From assembly GCA_938082915.1 (NCBI GenBank), contig CALKCG010000007.1, forward strand, positions 1-6,256: a stretch of DNA of 6,256 nt, in the 5' to 3' direction. The stretch's first letter is position 1, and every line of letters starts with the position of its first letter. The position numbers and the translations under genes were made by a program. Positions 1 through 5,906 of this stretch are shown in pieces. The notes under the pieces were generated by a model. The model had not been told where the DNA came from. It saw nothing but the letters and a program-made list of their open reading frames with translations, and searched no databases. This stretch comes from an uncultured archaeon. GTDB lineage: Archaea > Thermoproteota > CALKCG01 > B24.

Positions 1-1
1 T

Positions 2-295
2 GAGCTTAGGGAGAAGTATAAACGTAGGTCGTTTCCAATACGTAAAGGTGATACTGTTAAAATTGTTAGAGGAGATTTTAAAGGCTTTTCAGGTACTGTT
101 TTAAGAGTAGATCGTGAGAAGATGCGTATTTACGTGGAAGGTGTTACCCGTGAGAAGGTTGATGGTACAAAGGTTCTTATACCTATACATCCATCTAAAG
201 TGGTAATTACTAAGATCAGCTTAGATGATAAGAGAAGGGTTGAAGCATTGGAGCGGAAAATTAAGATACAGGCTCCTGAAATGGTGAAAACGTAG
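2..295 (+). CDS. rpl24: 50S ribosomal protein L24 (uL24), 3' part
   Basis: This is the C-terminal 97 residues of ribosomal protein uL24, a 50S protein that binds 23S rRNA early in large-subunit assembly. The reading frame is open from base 2 to a TAG stop. The visible start resembles the family segment ELREKY-RRSFP, which in archaeal L24 lies about 30 residues into the protein, so the N-terminus is cut off by the window edge. A KOW motif follows at fragment residues 15-36, with RKGDTV, RGDFKG and GTVLRV, and then a TREKVDGTKVLIPIHPSKV segment typical of archaeal L24. The next gene, rps4e, starts 11 bases after the stop, which is the normal archaeal order. The charged C-terminal tail (KRRVEALERK) is also usual. 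Identification rests on motif recall and gene order. Confidence 0.95.
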   Translation, partial: ELREKYKRRSFPIRKGDTVKIVRGDFKGFSGTVLRVDREKMRIYVEGVTREKVDGTKVLIPIHPSKVVITKISLDDKRRVEALERKIKIQAPEMVKT

Positions 296-300
296 GGGTG
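295..300 (+). promoter_or_regulatory. Ribosome binding site that decides the rps4e start
   Basis: GGGGTG overlaps the last base of the rpl24 stop codon and lies 6 bases before the TTG at 307. It would be wrongly placed for the in-frame GTG at 298, which lies within the site itself. This supports the TTG start. Confidence 0.7.
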
Positions 301-306
301 TTCATT

Positions 307-1056
307 TTGGGAAAGATTAGCGGGTCGAGGCATTTGAAACGATTGGCGGCGCCGGAATCATGGAATATACCTAGAAAGACCTTTAAATGGGTTGTAAAAC
401 CTAACCCAGGTCCCCATCCAATAGATGAATGCATCCCTCTTCAAATCCTTATAAGGGACTACCTCGGTTTAGCTCATAAGGCTAAAGAGGTTAACTTCAT
501 TCTAAGTAGAGGATACGTTAAGGTTGACTGTAGAATTGTCCGTGATCGTGGTTTTCCAATCGGCCTTATGGATGTACTATACATAGAGAAGCTCGATAAA
601 TCTTACCGGATACTTCCCTCAAGTAAAGGGTTAATTCCGCACCCGATTCCTCCTGAAGAAGCGCAATTCAAGCTTCGGAAAATAGTGGGTAAATCTACTA
701 TAAAAGGCGGACACATTCAGCTTAACATGCATGATGGTTATAATACGATAATACGGGTTTCAGATCCGAGAAACCCTATTGAAGATCAATATAGAGTTCA
801 CGATGTTTTGAAAATGGATATCTATAAACCGCTTATTTTAGACCATTTTAAACTTGAAAAAGGTGTACATGTTCTTATCACTGGTGGTCGCAATATTGGT
901 AAATCCGGTAGACTTGTTGAAGTAGTACCGGGTTCATTGACCTCTGAAGCTTCTGCCATTGTAGAGATGGAAGATGGTTCGAAAGTTTCCACGATCCTCG
1001 ACTATGTTTTTCCAGTTGGATACGATAAGCCATGCATATCTTTACCTGGAGGTTGA
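307..1056 (+). CDS. rps4e: 30S ribosomal protein S4e (eS4)
   Basis: This is ribosomal protein eS4 of the small subunit, a family found in archaea and eukaryotes but not bacteria. The 249 residues are close to the usual archaeal length of about 240. The N-terminal signature GSRHLKRLAAP is at residues 6-16. An S4-type RNA-binding domain spans about 43-95, with IRDYLGLAHKAKEV and LSRGYVKVD. The central S4e domain follows at about 96-170. A C-terminal KOW motif is at about 184-206, with ITGGRNIGKSGR. I chose the TTG at 307 rather than the GTG at 298 because it gives the family start MGK-GSRHLKR and has a ribosome binding site 6 bases upstream. The gene lies between rpl24 and rpl5, as in most archaeal operons, with 5 bases before rpl5. 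No truncation or frameshift is seen. Confidence 0.97.
   Translation: MGKISGSRHLKRLAAPESWNIPRKTFKWVVKPNPGPHPIDECIPLQILIRDYLGLAHKAKEVNFILSRGYVKVDCRIVRDRGFPIGLMDVLYIEKLDKSYRILPSSKGLIPHPIPPEEAQFKLRKIVGKSTIKGGHIQLNMHDGYNTIIRVSDPRNPIEDQYRVHDVLKMDIYKPLILDHFKLEKGVHVLITGGRNIGKSGRLVEVVPGSLTSEASAIVEMEDGSKVSTILDYVFPVGYDKPCISLPGG
1048..1053 (+). promoter_or_regulatory. Ribosome binding site that decides the rpl5 start
   Basis: GGAGGT lies at the very end of rps4e, 8 bases before the TTG at 1062. The in-frame ATG at 1032 lies upstream of this site and cannot use it, so TTG is the better start. Confidence 0.75.
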
Positions 1057-1061
1057 AAACC

Positions 1062-1577
1062 TTGAGTTATACAAATCCTATGCTTAAACCTAGGATAACT
1101 AAAATCACTATAAATACCTGTGTTGGTAAGAGTGGTGAACCGCTGGAAAGAGCTTTAAAAATTCTCGAAATTATAACTGGTACAAAACCCTGCGTATGCA
1201 GAGCAAAAAGGACCATAAGGGATTTCAACATACATAAAGGTGAACCTATAGCTGCTAAGGTGACTTTAAGAGGAGATAAAGCTATGGATTTTCTTAAGAG
1301 GGTTCTCGAAGCCGTCAACTATAAAATACCTGCTGATAGCTTTAGCGAGCATGGAAACTTTTCAATAGGTATAAAAAGCCACTTAGACTTACCCGGTACG
1401 ACGTACGACCCTGCATTAGGTATAATAGGTATGGATGTATGTGTAAACGTTGAAAGACCAGGCTATAGAGTGTCCAGAAGAAAGTGGAAGCGTAGTAAAG
1501 TTGGTAAGAATCACAGATTGACGAAAGAGGAATCAATAGCATTCGTTAGGGAAACGTTGGGTGTTGAGGTGGTTTAA
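1062..1577 (+). CDS. rpl5: 50S ribosomal protein L5 (uL5)
   Basis: This is ribosomal protein uL5, which binds 5S rRNA in the central protuberance of the 50S subunit and contacts the P-site tRNA region. The 171 residues match archaeal L5 length. Family landmarks are NPMLKPRI (5-12), the VGKSGEPLERA segment (21-31), KRTIRDFNIHKGEPI (49-63), KVTLRG (66-71) and the GIIGMDV-VERPGYR segment (120-136). The C-terminus LGVEVV is typical of archaea. The TTG at 1062 is preferred over the ATG at 1032: it has GGAGGT 8 bases upstream, it avoids a 25-base overlap with rps4e, and it begins just before the conserved NPM. The stop codon overlaps the start of rps14 by one base (TAATG), so translation is probably coupled. 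Confidence 0.96.
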   Translation: MSYTNPMLKPRITKITINTCVGKSGEPLERALKILEIITGTKPCVCRAKRTIRDFNIHKGEPIAAKVTLRGDKAMDFLKRVLEAVNYKIPADSFSEHGNFSIGIKSHLDLPGTTYDPALGIIGMDVCVNVERPGYRVSRRKWKRSKVGKNHRLTKEESIAFVRETLGVEVV

Positions 1578-1741
1578 TGGCTAAACAGAAGCCTAAGAAG
1601 GAGCGTAAATTCGGTAAGGGCTCTAAACCCTGCTCTAGGTGCGGTTCATACGGTCCAATTATTCGGCAGTATGGGCTTGCATTATGTCGTCAATGCTTTA
1701 GAGAAGTTGCTCCTAAGCTGGGTTTTAAGAAGTACAATTAA
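1577..1741 (+). CDS. rps14: 30S ribosomal protein S14 (uS14), zinc type
   Basis: This small gene encodes 54 residues, the usual size for archaeal uS14, a protein of the 30S head that contacts 16S rRNA near S3 and S10. Two CxxC pairs, C19/C22 and C37/C40, form a C-x2-C-x14-C-x2-C zinc ribbon. The surrounding RCG, IIRQYGL and LCRQCFREVA segments are the family signature. The very basic N-terminus (KQKPKKERKFGKG) is expected to bind rRNA. The ATG start overlaps the rpl5 stop by one base, and GAGGTGG lies 4 bases upstream inside rpl5. The next gene, rps8, starts 13 bases after the stop. The gene is easy to miss because of its length, but the sequence leaves little doubt. Metal binding is inferred from the cysteines. 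Confidence 0.97.
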   Translation: MAKQKPKKERKFGKGSKPCSRCGSYGPIIRQYGLALCRQCFREVAPKLGFKKYN

Positions 1742-1754
1742 AGGGGGATGAGTC

Positions 1755-2147
1755 ATGAATGTGAATGATACTCTTGCAAATGCTCTCGCAATAATAGCTA
1801 ACAATGAAACTAGGCACAATAAGGAATGTATAATCTACCCTGCTTCTAAACTGATAGGGAACGTTTTAAGAGTTATGCAAGCACACGGTTATATAGGTGA
1901 ATTTGAGCTTATAGATGATGGAAGAGGCGGTAAATTCAGAGTTCAGCTTCTAGGTAGTATTAATGCGTGTAAAGCTATTAAACCTAGGTATTCTGTTAAG
2001 TTTAAAGAGCTTGACGAGTATAAACGAATGTTCCTCCCAGCTCGAAACATAGGAATCTTAATTCTCTCAACTCCTCTGGGAGTAATGTCTCATAAAGAAG
2101 CTGAAGCTAAACACTTAGGTGGGAAACTTCTAGCCTATGTCTACTAA
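1755..2147 (+). CDS. rps8: 30S ribosomal protein S8 (uS8)
   Basis: This is ribosomal protein uS8, a primary 16S rRNA binder of the 30S platform; in well-studied organisms the family can also bind its own operon mRNA as a repressor. The 130 residues equal the normal archaeal length. Landmarks are D-LANALAII (5-14), PASKLIGNVLRVMQ-HGYIGEFE (29-51), DDGRGGKFRV-LLG (54-67), the conserved LPARNIGILILSTP-GVMSHKEA stretch (94-116) and the terminal GGKLLAYVY (122-130). The ATG has a G-rich ribosome binding site (GGGGG, 1743-1747) 7 bases upstream. An ATG at 1748 is in another frame and stops after a few codons. Autoregulation of this operon is not shown by the sequence. Confidence 0.97.
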   Translation: MNVNDTLANALAIIANNETRHNKECIIYPASKLIGNVLRVMQAHGYIGEFELIDDGRGGKFRVQLLGSINACKAIKPRYSVKFKELDEYKRMFLPARNIGILILSTPLGVMSHKEAEAKHLGGKLLAYVY

Positions 2148-2167
2148 AACATGGAGGTGTTAAATTT

Positions 2168-2707
2168 TTGAGCTCTAGAATCGTTGAAATTCCCCAAGGC
2201 GTTAGTGTTGAAATAGACGGTTTAAGGGTTAAGGTTAAAGGGCCGTTGGGCGAACTCTATAGGGATTTTTCACATGCCATGGGTCAGCTCACCATTAGAA
2301 ATATCGATGGTAAAGTAATCGTTGAAGTTGTTGGGAAGCCTAAGAGGAATAAGCTAGCCTTAATGGGTGCTATAGCCGCTCACATAAGGAATATGGTGAT
2401 AGGTGTCACAAAAGGCTTCACATACCGTTTAAAGATTGTATACGCACACTTCCCGATGAGTGTTAAGGTTAAAGGCGATTACGTAGTTATTGAAAACTTC
2501 GTAGGTGAACGTGCACCGAGATATGCAAAGATCGTTGGAAATGTAAAGGTTAAAATTGAGCAAGATGATGTGGTAGTCAAAGGAATCGATATTGAGGAGG
2601 TTGGGCAGACGGCTGCGAACATAGAAAACGCTACTAGAGTTGTCGGTAGAGACCCAAGAATCTTTTTAGACGGAATCTTCATATACCATAAGGAGGTAGG
2701 GATGTGA
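2168..2707 (+). CDS. rpl6: 50S ribosomal protein L6 (uL6)
   Basis: This is ribosomal protein uL6, located near the base of the L7/L12 stalk and the factor-binding site of the 50S subunit. The 179 residues hold the two tandem L6 alpha/beta domains, roughly 1-80 and 85-175. Landmarks are VKVKGPLGEL (21-30), IRNMVIGVTKGF (73-84), the NFVGERAPR segment (110-118), IEEVGQTAANIE (142-153) and RDPRIFLDGI (161-170), all in the archaeal/eukaryotic form. The start is a TTG with a full GGAGGTG ribosome binding site (2153-2159) 8 bases upstream. The final TGA overlaps the GTG start of rpl32e by four bases (GTGA), which suggests coupled translation. The gene is intact. Confidence 0.97.
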   Translation: MSSRIVEIPQGVSVEIDGLRVKVKGPLGELYRDFSHAMGQLTIRNIDGKVIVEVVGKPKRNKLALMGAIAAHIRNMVIGVTKGFTYRLKIVYAHFPMSVKVKGDYVVIENFVGERAPRYAKIVGNVKVKIEQDDVVVKGIDIEEVGQTAANIENATRVVGRDPRIFLDGIFIYHKEVGM

Positions 2708-3180
2708 CGGCTGAAGAAGTCTTAGAAAAATCATCTGAGGAAGCTGTTGCTGAGAAAACGGAGGAAGCATTGGTAAAGATTAAACCTAAGCTTTCCGCTA
2801 GCGTATTGAAGCTTTTAAAGCTTAAAGCTAGGCTCGACGCTAAGAGACCTTACTTTGTAAGATGTGAAAGTTGGAGGCTTGTTAGGGTTAAGGAGAATTG
2901 GAGGGCGCCGAGAGGGCATTCCAATAAAATGAGGCTTGAGATTAAAGGTTGGCCTGCTAGGGTTAAATCAGGTTATGGTACACCTAAGGCTGTTCGCAAC
3001 CTGCATCCGTCAGGTTTCAGGGAAGTGGTCGTCTATAATCCGGGGGATCTCGATAAACTAGACCCGGCTACTCAAGCTGCACGCATAGCTCATACTGTTG
3101 GTAGGAAGAAAAAGCTTGCGATATTGGATAGGGCTAAAGAATTACGTATAAGGGTGTTAAACCCGCCTACCGGAGGTTAA
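2704..3180 (+). CDS. rpl32e: 50S ribosomal protein L32e (eL32)
   Basis: This is ribosomal protein eL32, a large-subunit protein found only in archaea and eukaryotes. The 158 residues are made of an N-terminal extension (about 1-45) and the conserved core (about 47-155). Core landmarks are KRPYFVR (48-53), W-APRG (66-71), SNKMRL (73-78), GYGTPKAVRNLHPSG (90-104) and HTVGRKKKL (130-138), ending in RIRVLNP. The extension is glutamate- and alanine-rich at first, then turns lysine-rich (KIKPKL). Variable acidic extensions occur in several archaeal L32e proteins; its role is unknown to me. The GTG start overlaps the rpl6 stop by four bases and has GGAGGT (2692-2697) 6 bases upstream. The rpl19e start is 3 bases after the stop. 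Confidence 0.96.
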   Translation: MTAEEVLEKSSEEAVAEKTEEALVKIKPKLSASVLKLLKLKARLDAKRPYFVRCESWRLVRVKENWRAPRGHSNKMRLEIKGWPARVKSGYGTPKAVRNLHPSGFREVVVYNPGDLDKLDPATQAARIAHTVGRKKKLAILDRAKELRIRVLNPPTGG

Positions 3181-3183
3181 ACG

Positions 3184-3627
3184 ATGGATATGAGCGTTCA
3201 AAGGAGAATGGCTGCTGAAATACTTGGAGTTGGAGTTAATAGGGTTTGGATAGATCCGTCGAAGTCAGAGGAAGTAACATCTGCTTTAACAAGGGAAGAC
3301 ATCAAGGGGCTTATAAACCGTGGTATAATATCTAAAAGACCTGAGAAAGGCACTAGCCGCGTTAGAGCTAGAGCACGTAAGGGTAAACGTGGAGGTCCGG
3401 GTAGTAGAAAGGGGACTTTAAAGGCTAGGTTAAGCCCAGAAGATCTATGGCCTGCTAAAATCAGGGCTTTGAGAAGATTTCTTAAATATTTAAGAGATAG
3501 AAAAATAATAACTAGGCGGGTTTATAGAGAGCTCTACCTTAAAGCTAAAGGCGGGTCTTTTAACAGCGTAGCGTCTTTAAAACGTTACATAGAAGTTAAC
3601 AACCTGGCTAGAAGGAGATTTAAATGA
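3184..3627 (+). CDS. rpl19e: 50S ribosomal protein L19e (eL19)
   Basis: This is ribosomal protein eL19, an archaeal/eukaryotic large-subunit protein that takes part in an intersubunit bridge with the 30S subunit. The 147 residues fit archaeal forms of about 150. Landmarks are RRMAAEILGVGVNRVWIDP (7-25), the DIKGLINRGII segment (39-49), a very basic stretch with GPGSRKGT (71-78), W-AKIRALRRFLKYLRD (89-105) and YRELYLKAKGGSF (114-126). The ATG at 3184 has GGAGGT (3172-3177) 6 bases upstream, inside the end of rpl32e. A second ATG two codons later would be too far from it. The TGA stop overlaps the rpl18 ATG by four bases (ATGA). Confidence 0.97.
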   Translation: MDMSVQRRMAAEILGVGVNRVWIDPSKSEEVTSALTREDIKGLINRGIISKRPEKGTSRVRARARKGKRGGPGSRKGTLKARLSPEDLWPAKIRALRRFLKYLRDRKIITRRVYRELYLKAKGGSFNSVASLKRYIEVNNLARRRFK

Positions 3628-4217
3628 AAAAGTTGCGTAAATTCCCTTTAAAGAGAAGGCTTCAATTTAAGACAGATTATAGACGTAGAAAGAGACTCCT
3701 ACTATCAGGTCTACCTAGGTTTGTAGTGAGGAAAACATCGAAGAACATAATCGTTCAAATTGTTGAAGCTAGGCTTGAAGGTGACCATGTTCTCGCGTCT
3801 GCACACAGTAAAGAAGTTGTAAGAGACTTCGGTTGGCTTGGTCATTGTAATAACTCTCCTATTGCTTATTTAACTGGTCTACTGGCTGGCCTAAAAGCTA
3901 TGAAAATCGGTGTGAAAGAGGCTGTGCTTGATGCTGGCATATTTAAGCCTACCAAGGGGAGTCGTATTGCATCAGCTCTTAAAGGTGCTTTAGATGCAGG
4001 TCTCGATGTTCCACATGGGGAGGAAATACTTCCAAGTGACGACAGGGTTTTCGGTGGACACATTGCAGATTATGCTAATAAGCTTAAAACTGAAAATCCA
4101 GAGCTTTATAAGAAACTGTTTTCAAACTACCTTAAGAGAGGTTTGGATGTTGAATCGATCGTAGAACACTTCAACGAGGTTAAGAGTAGAATACTGAAAG
4201 TTTACGGGAGGGTTTAA
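3624..4217 (+). CDS. rpl18: 50S ribosomal protein L18 (uL18)
   Basis: This is ribosomal protein uL18, which together with L5 anchors 5S rRNA in the 50S central protuberance. At 197 residues it has the long archaeal/eukaryotic (L5e-like) form rather than the short bacterial one. Landmarks are the basic N-terminus with TDYRRRKRLL (17-26), LPRFVVRKTSKNI-VQIV (30-47), NNSPIAYLTGLLAG (76-89), AVLDAGIFKPTKGSRI (100-115), GLDVPHGEEILPS-DR (126-141) and HIADYA (146-151). The ATG overlaps the rpl19e stop (ATGA), with GGAG (3614-3617) 6 bases before it. Only one base separates its stop from the start of rps5, so it is surely in the same transcript. Confidence 0.97.
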   Translation: MKKLRKFPLKRRLQFKTDYRRRKRLLLSGLPRFVVRKTSKNIIVQIVEARLEGDHVLASAHSKEVVRDFGWLGHCNNSPIAYLTGLLAGLKAMKIGVKEAVLDAGIFKPTKGSRIASALKGALDAGLDVPHGEEILPSDDRVFGGHIADYANKLKTENPELYKKLFSNYLKRGLDVESIVEHFNEVKSRILKVYGRV

Positions 4218-4218
4218 C

Positions 4219-4839
4219 TTGGCTGAAATAGATGCTACAAAAGGTTGGACACCTAAAACTACCCTAGGTAAGTTAGTACTAGAGGGGAGAATAACATCTA
4301 TTGAAGAGATTTTTAGAAACGGGTGTAGAATCAGGGAACCTGAGATAATAGATATTCTACTTCCTAGTCTAAACCATGAGGTTTTAGATACGGCTTTCGT
4401 TCAGAAGCAGACGGACGCTGGTGAACGGTCTAGGTTTAGAGTTATAGTGGCATCGGGGGATTCGAACGGTCATCTAGGTGTAGGTTTTGGAAAAGCCACT
4501 CAGTGGAGAACAGCTTTTCAAAAGGCCGTTAAAGATGCTAAGTTGAATATGAGCATTATTAGACGCGGATGCGGCTCATGGGAGTGTGATTGTAATCTTC
4601 CTCATTCTCTACCGTTTAAAGTCGAGGGTAGTTGTGGAGGTGTTTCGGTCGTCCTTTTACCTGCACCTAAGGGTTTGGGATTAGTAGCTAGCGATATTAC
4701 TAGAACTCTACTGAGGTTGGCAGGTATAAAAGACTGTTGGGTTAGAACCTTTGGTTCTACTAGGACGCATTCTTCCCTTATAAAAGCTACTTTTAACGCC
4801 CTCAAAAGCACGTATGAGTTAGCCTTACTAAGACATTAG
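4219..4839 (+). CDS. rps5: 30S ribosomal protein S5 (uS5)
   Basis: This is ribosomal protein uS5, at the solvent side of the 30S decoding region, with a role in translational accuracy. The 206 residues match archaeal S5. The N-terminal part has W-PKTTLGKLV (10-20) and the conserved VQKQTDAGERSRFRV (61-75), followed by the double-stranded RNA-binding-type domain with GHLGVGFGKA (84-93). A cysteine-rich loop, RRGCGSWECDC (115-125) with C139 nearby, is typical of archaeal S5 and could bind metal. The C-terminal domain shows LLPAPKGLGLVASD (146-159), RLAGIKDCW (166-174) and KATFNALKST (189-198). The start is TTG, with GGAGG (4207-4211) 7 bases upstream in the end of rpl18. The gene is intact. Confidence 0.97.
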   Translation: MAEIDATKGWTPKTTLGKLVLEGRITSIEEIFRNGCRIREPEIIDILLPSLNHEVLDTAFVQKQTDAGERSRFRVIVASGDSNGHLGVGFGKATQWRTAFQKAVKDAKLNMSIIRRGCGSWECDCNLPHSLPFKVEGSCGGVSVVLLPAPKGLGLVASDITRTLLRLAGIKDCWVRTFGSTRTHSSLIKATFNALKSTYELALLRH

Positions 4840-4850
4840 GGGGTTAAATA

Positions 4851-5306
4851 TTGATAGCCGTCGTTAGAATAAGGGGGACTGTAAATGTTAGGAAAGATTT
4901 CGCTGAAACTCTTAAACGATTAAATCTGAGGAAGCCTAATCACTGCGTAGTGTTACCGGATGCTGAACCATATATAAGCATGATAAATAAAGTGAGACCG
5001 TATGTAGCCTATGGCGTAATAAATTTGGAAACGTTGAAAGAGCTCCTAAAGAAGAAGGGTGAAATCGAGGGAGTGGGTAAGCTTAACGAAGATAATGTTA
5101 AGCTTTTAGGATTTAACTCGATAGAGGAGCTTGCCGAAGCCTTGTACAAGGGTAGAGTATCTTTCAAAGATATTCCGAGGCTTAAGAAAGCATTCCGTTT
5201 AAACCCTCCAAGTAAAGGCTATCGATCGATTAAAAAGCCGTATCCAGAAGGCAGTTTTGGCGACTGGGGCTCAAATATAGTTTCCCTAATAAAGAGGATG
5301 CTCTAA
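4851..5306 (+). CDS. rpl30: 50S ribosomal protein L30 (uL30)
   Basis: This is ribosomal protein uL30 in the long archaeal form (151 residues; bacterial L30 is about 60). The N-terminal core begins IAVVRIRGTVNV (2-13), followed by TLKRLNLRKPNHCVVL (20-35) and MINKVRPYVAYGVI (44-57). The archaeal extension has an L30-type helical segment and ends in the recognisable FRLNPPSKGYRSIKKP (115-130) and GSFGDWG (134-140) region. The start is TTG, with GGGGG (4839-4843) 7 bases upstream, overlapping the end of the rps5 stop codon. In most archaea the next gene is rpl15. Here the stop is followed by a 54-base gap, the longest in the window, and then hsp20. Confidence 0.96.
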   Translation: MIAVVRIRGTVNVRKDFAETLKRLNLRKPNHCVVLPDAEPYISMINKVRPYVAYGVINLETLKELLKKKGEIEGVGKLNEDNVKLLGFNSIEELAEALYKGRVSFKDIPRLKKAFRLNPPSKGYRSIKKPYPEGSFGDWGSNIVSLIKRML

Positions 5307-5311
5307 ATTTA

Positions 5312-5334
5312 GAACTAAGTTTATAGCTGAGTTC
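5312..5334 (+). repeat. Imperfect palindrome around the hsp20 TATA-like element
   Basis: GAACTAAG (5312-5319) and CTGAGTTC (5327-5334) are inverted repeats matching at 7 of 8 positions, with a 7-base centre, TTTATAG. The centre contains the TATA-like hexamer, so the element could be an operator. In a read-through RNA from rpl30 it could instead fold as a short hairpin. Both are inference; only the symmetry is seen. Confidence 0.45.
5320..5325 (+). promoter_or_regulatory. Candidate TATA box for hsp20
   Basis: TTTATA fits the archaeal box A pattern YTTAWA and lies in the only long gap of the operon. Transcription would be expected to begin about 25 bases downstream, near 5347-5350, giving a leader of about 12 bases that still includes the ribosome binding site GAGGTG. 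The motif is short and common in AT-rich DNA, so this is tentative. Confidence 0.35.
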
Positions 5335-5349
5335 CCCCTCTATATCTTC

Positions 5350-5355
5350 GAGGTG
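5350..5355 (+). promoter_or_regulatory. Ribosome binding site of hsp20
   Basis: GAGGTG lies 5 bases before the ATG at 5361 and fixes the start of hsp20. The tetramer CCTC at 5337-5340 is complementary to its GAGG, so weak pairing is possible in a longer transcript. Confidence 0.7.
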
Positions 5356-5360
5356 TTATT

Positions 5361-5906
5361 ATGGGTGATGAAGAGAGATGGTCAAGACGTAAAAGAGACT
5401 GGTGGTTCGACATATACGATGAATTCGAACGTATGAACAGAATGATAGAGGATATTATACGTAGAAGTTTTAGATTCGAACCTGAGAAAATATTTGAGAA
5501 GATTGAGCCTGGTGAATCTAAAGTATACACTTACGGTTTTTCAATCCGGATAGGCCCTGACGGAAAACCGACAATAAGAGAATTTGGAAACGTTTTCCCC
5601 GGTAGATATGGTCCTGAGGTAAAATCCGAAATGGAGCCTTTAGTCGACGTAATAGAGAGAGACGATGAAATAGTCATTGTAGCTGAGCTTCCGGGTGTTG
5701 AAAAAGAGCAGATACAGGTTAATGCTACGGAAAAATCTCTAACGATAAGCGTAGACGCTCCTAGAAGACGCTATCGTAAAGAGCTTGAGCTTCCAGGCAC
5801 TATAGACCCCAAGTCTTCTAAAGCAACATATAAGAATGGTGTTCTCGAAGTACGGCTTAAAAAGGTTGGGCAGACTACGAAGGGGGAGAAACTTAAAATA
5901 GAATAA
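5361..5906 (+). CDS. hsp20: Small heat-shock protein, Hsp20/alpha-crystallin family
   Basis: This is a small heat-shock protein, an ATP-independent cytoplasmic holdase that forms oligomers and keeps unfolding proteins soluble. The 181 residues divide into a charged N-terminal arm (1-55) with aromatic residues (W7, W14, W15), a conserved archaeal segment YGFSIRIGPDGKP-IREFGN (58-77), and the alpha-crystallin domain (about 92-169). The domain has the family motif A-x-x-x-N-G-V-L at A155-L162 and AELPGV at 108-113. The tail carries L178-K-I180, an I-x-I-type motif that links subunits. Start and ribosome binding site agree. It is the only non-ribosomal gene here, between rpl30 and rpl15, which are normally adjacent. 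Codon use looks like its neighbours', so recent transfer is not evident. A role in protecting ribosomal assembly is possible but only inferred from position. Confidence 0.95.
   Translation: MGDEERWSRRKRDWWFDIYDEFERMNRMIEDIIRRSFRFEPEKIFEKIEPGESKVYTYGFSIRIGPDGKPTIREFGNVFPGRYGPEVKSEMEPLVDVIERDDEIVIVAELPGVEKEQIQVNATEKSLTISVDAPRRRYRKELELPGTIDPKSSKATYKNGVLEVRLKKVGQTTKGEKLKIE
5892..5897 (+). promoter_or_regulatory. Candidate TATA box for rpl15
   Basis: CTTAAA fits YTTAWA and is preceded by a purine-rich stretch (GGGGAGAAA, 5883-5891) that could act as a TFB-recognition element. A start about 25 bases downstream, near 5920, would leave a leader of about 16 bases containing the rpl15 ribosome binding site. 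The hexamer lies in codons for Lys-Leu-Lys of hsp20, so it may be a coincidence of coding sequence. Confidence 0.25.

Noticed and set aside
298..306. GTG start for rps4e, three codons upstream
   Set aside because: The GTG lies inside the ribosome binding site itself, and the extra residues do not fit the family start MGK-GSRHLKR.
130..333. Minus-strand open frame across rpl24 and the start of rps4e
   Set aside because: It is antisense to the conserved L24 and S4e coding sequence with no supporting signal. The same applies to the minus-strand frames at 1342-1542, 2479-2682, 3866-4063, 4602-4811 and 5321-5530.
1067..1318. Open frame on the minus strand inside rpl5
   Set aside because: It lies wholly antisense to a conserved gene and its hydrophobic translation is the reverse-strand echo of Lys/Arg/Glu-rich codons; no ribosome binding site or family match is seen.
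1748..1768. ATG just upstream of rps8
   Set aside because: It is out of frame with rps8 and meets a stop after six codons; it is part of the leader.
5332..5345. Pyrimidine tract after rpl30 as a transcription terminator
   Set aside because: Archaeal terminators are usually runs of T; this tract is mostly C and has no T run of useful length, so I do not call a terminator here or at 5909-5919.
5361..5906. hsp20 as a recent horizontal gene or mobile-element cargo
   Set aside because: Base and codon use look like the neighbouring genes, and no transposase, terminal inverted repeat or tRNA gene is present; only short pyrimidine tracts flank it.
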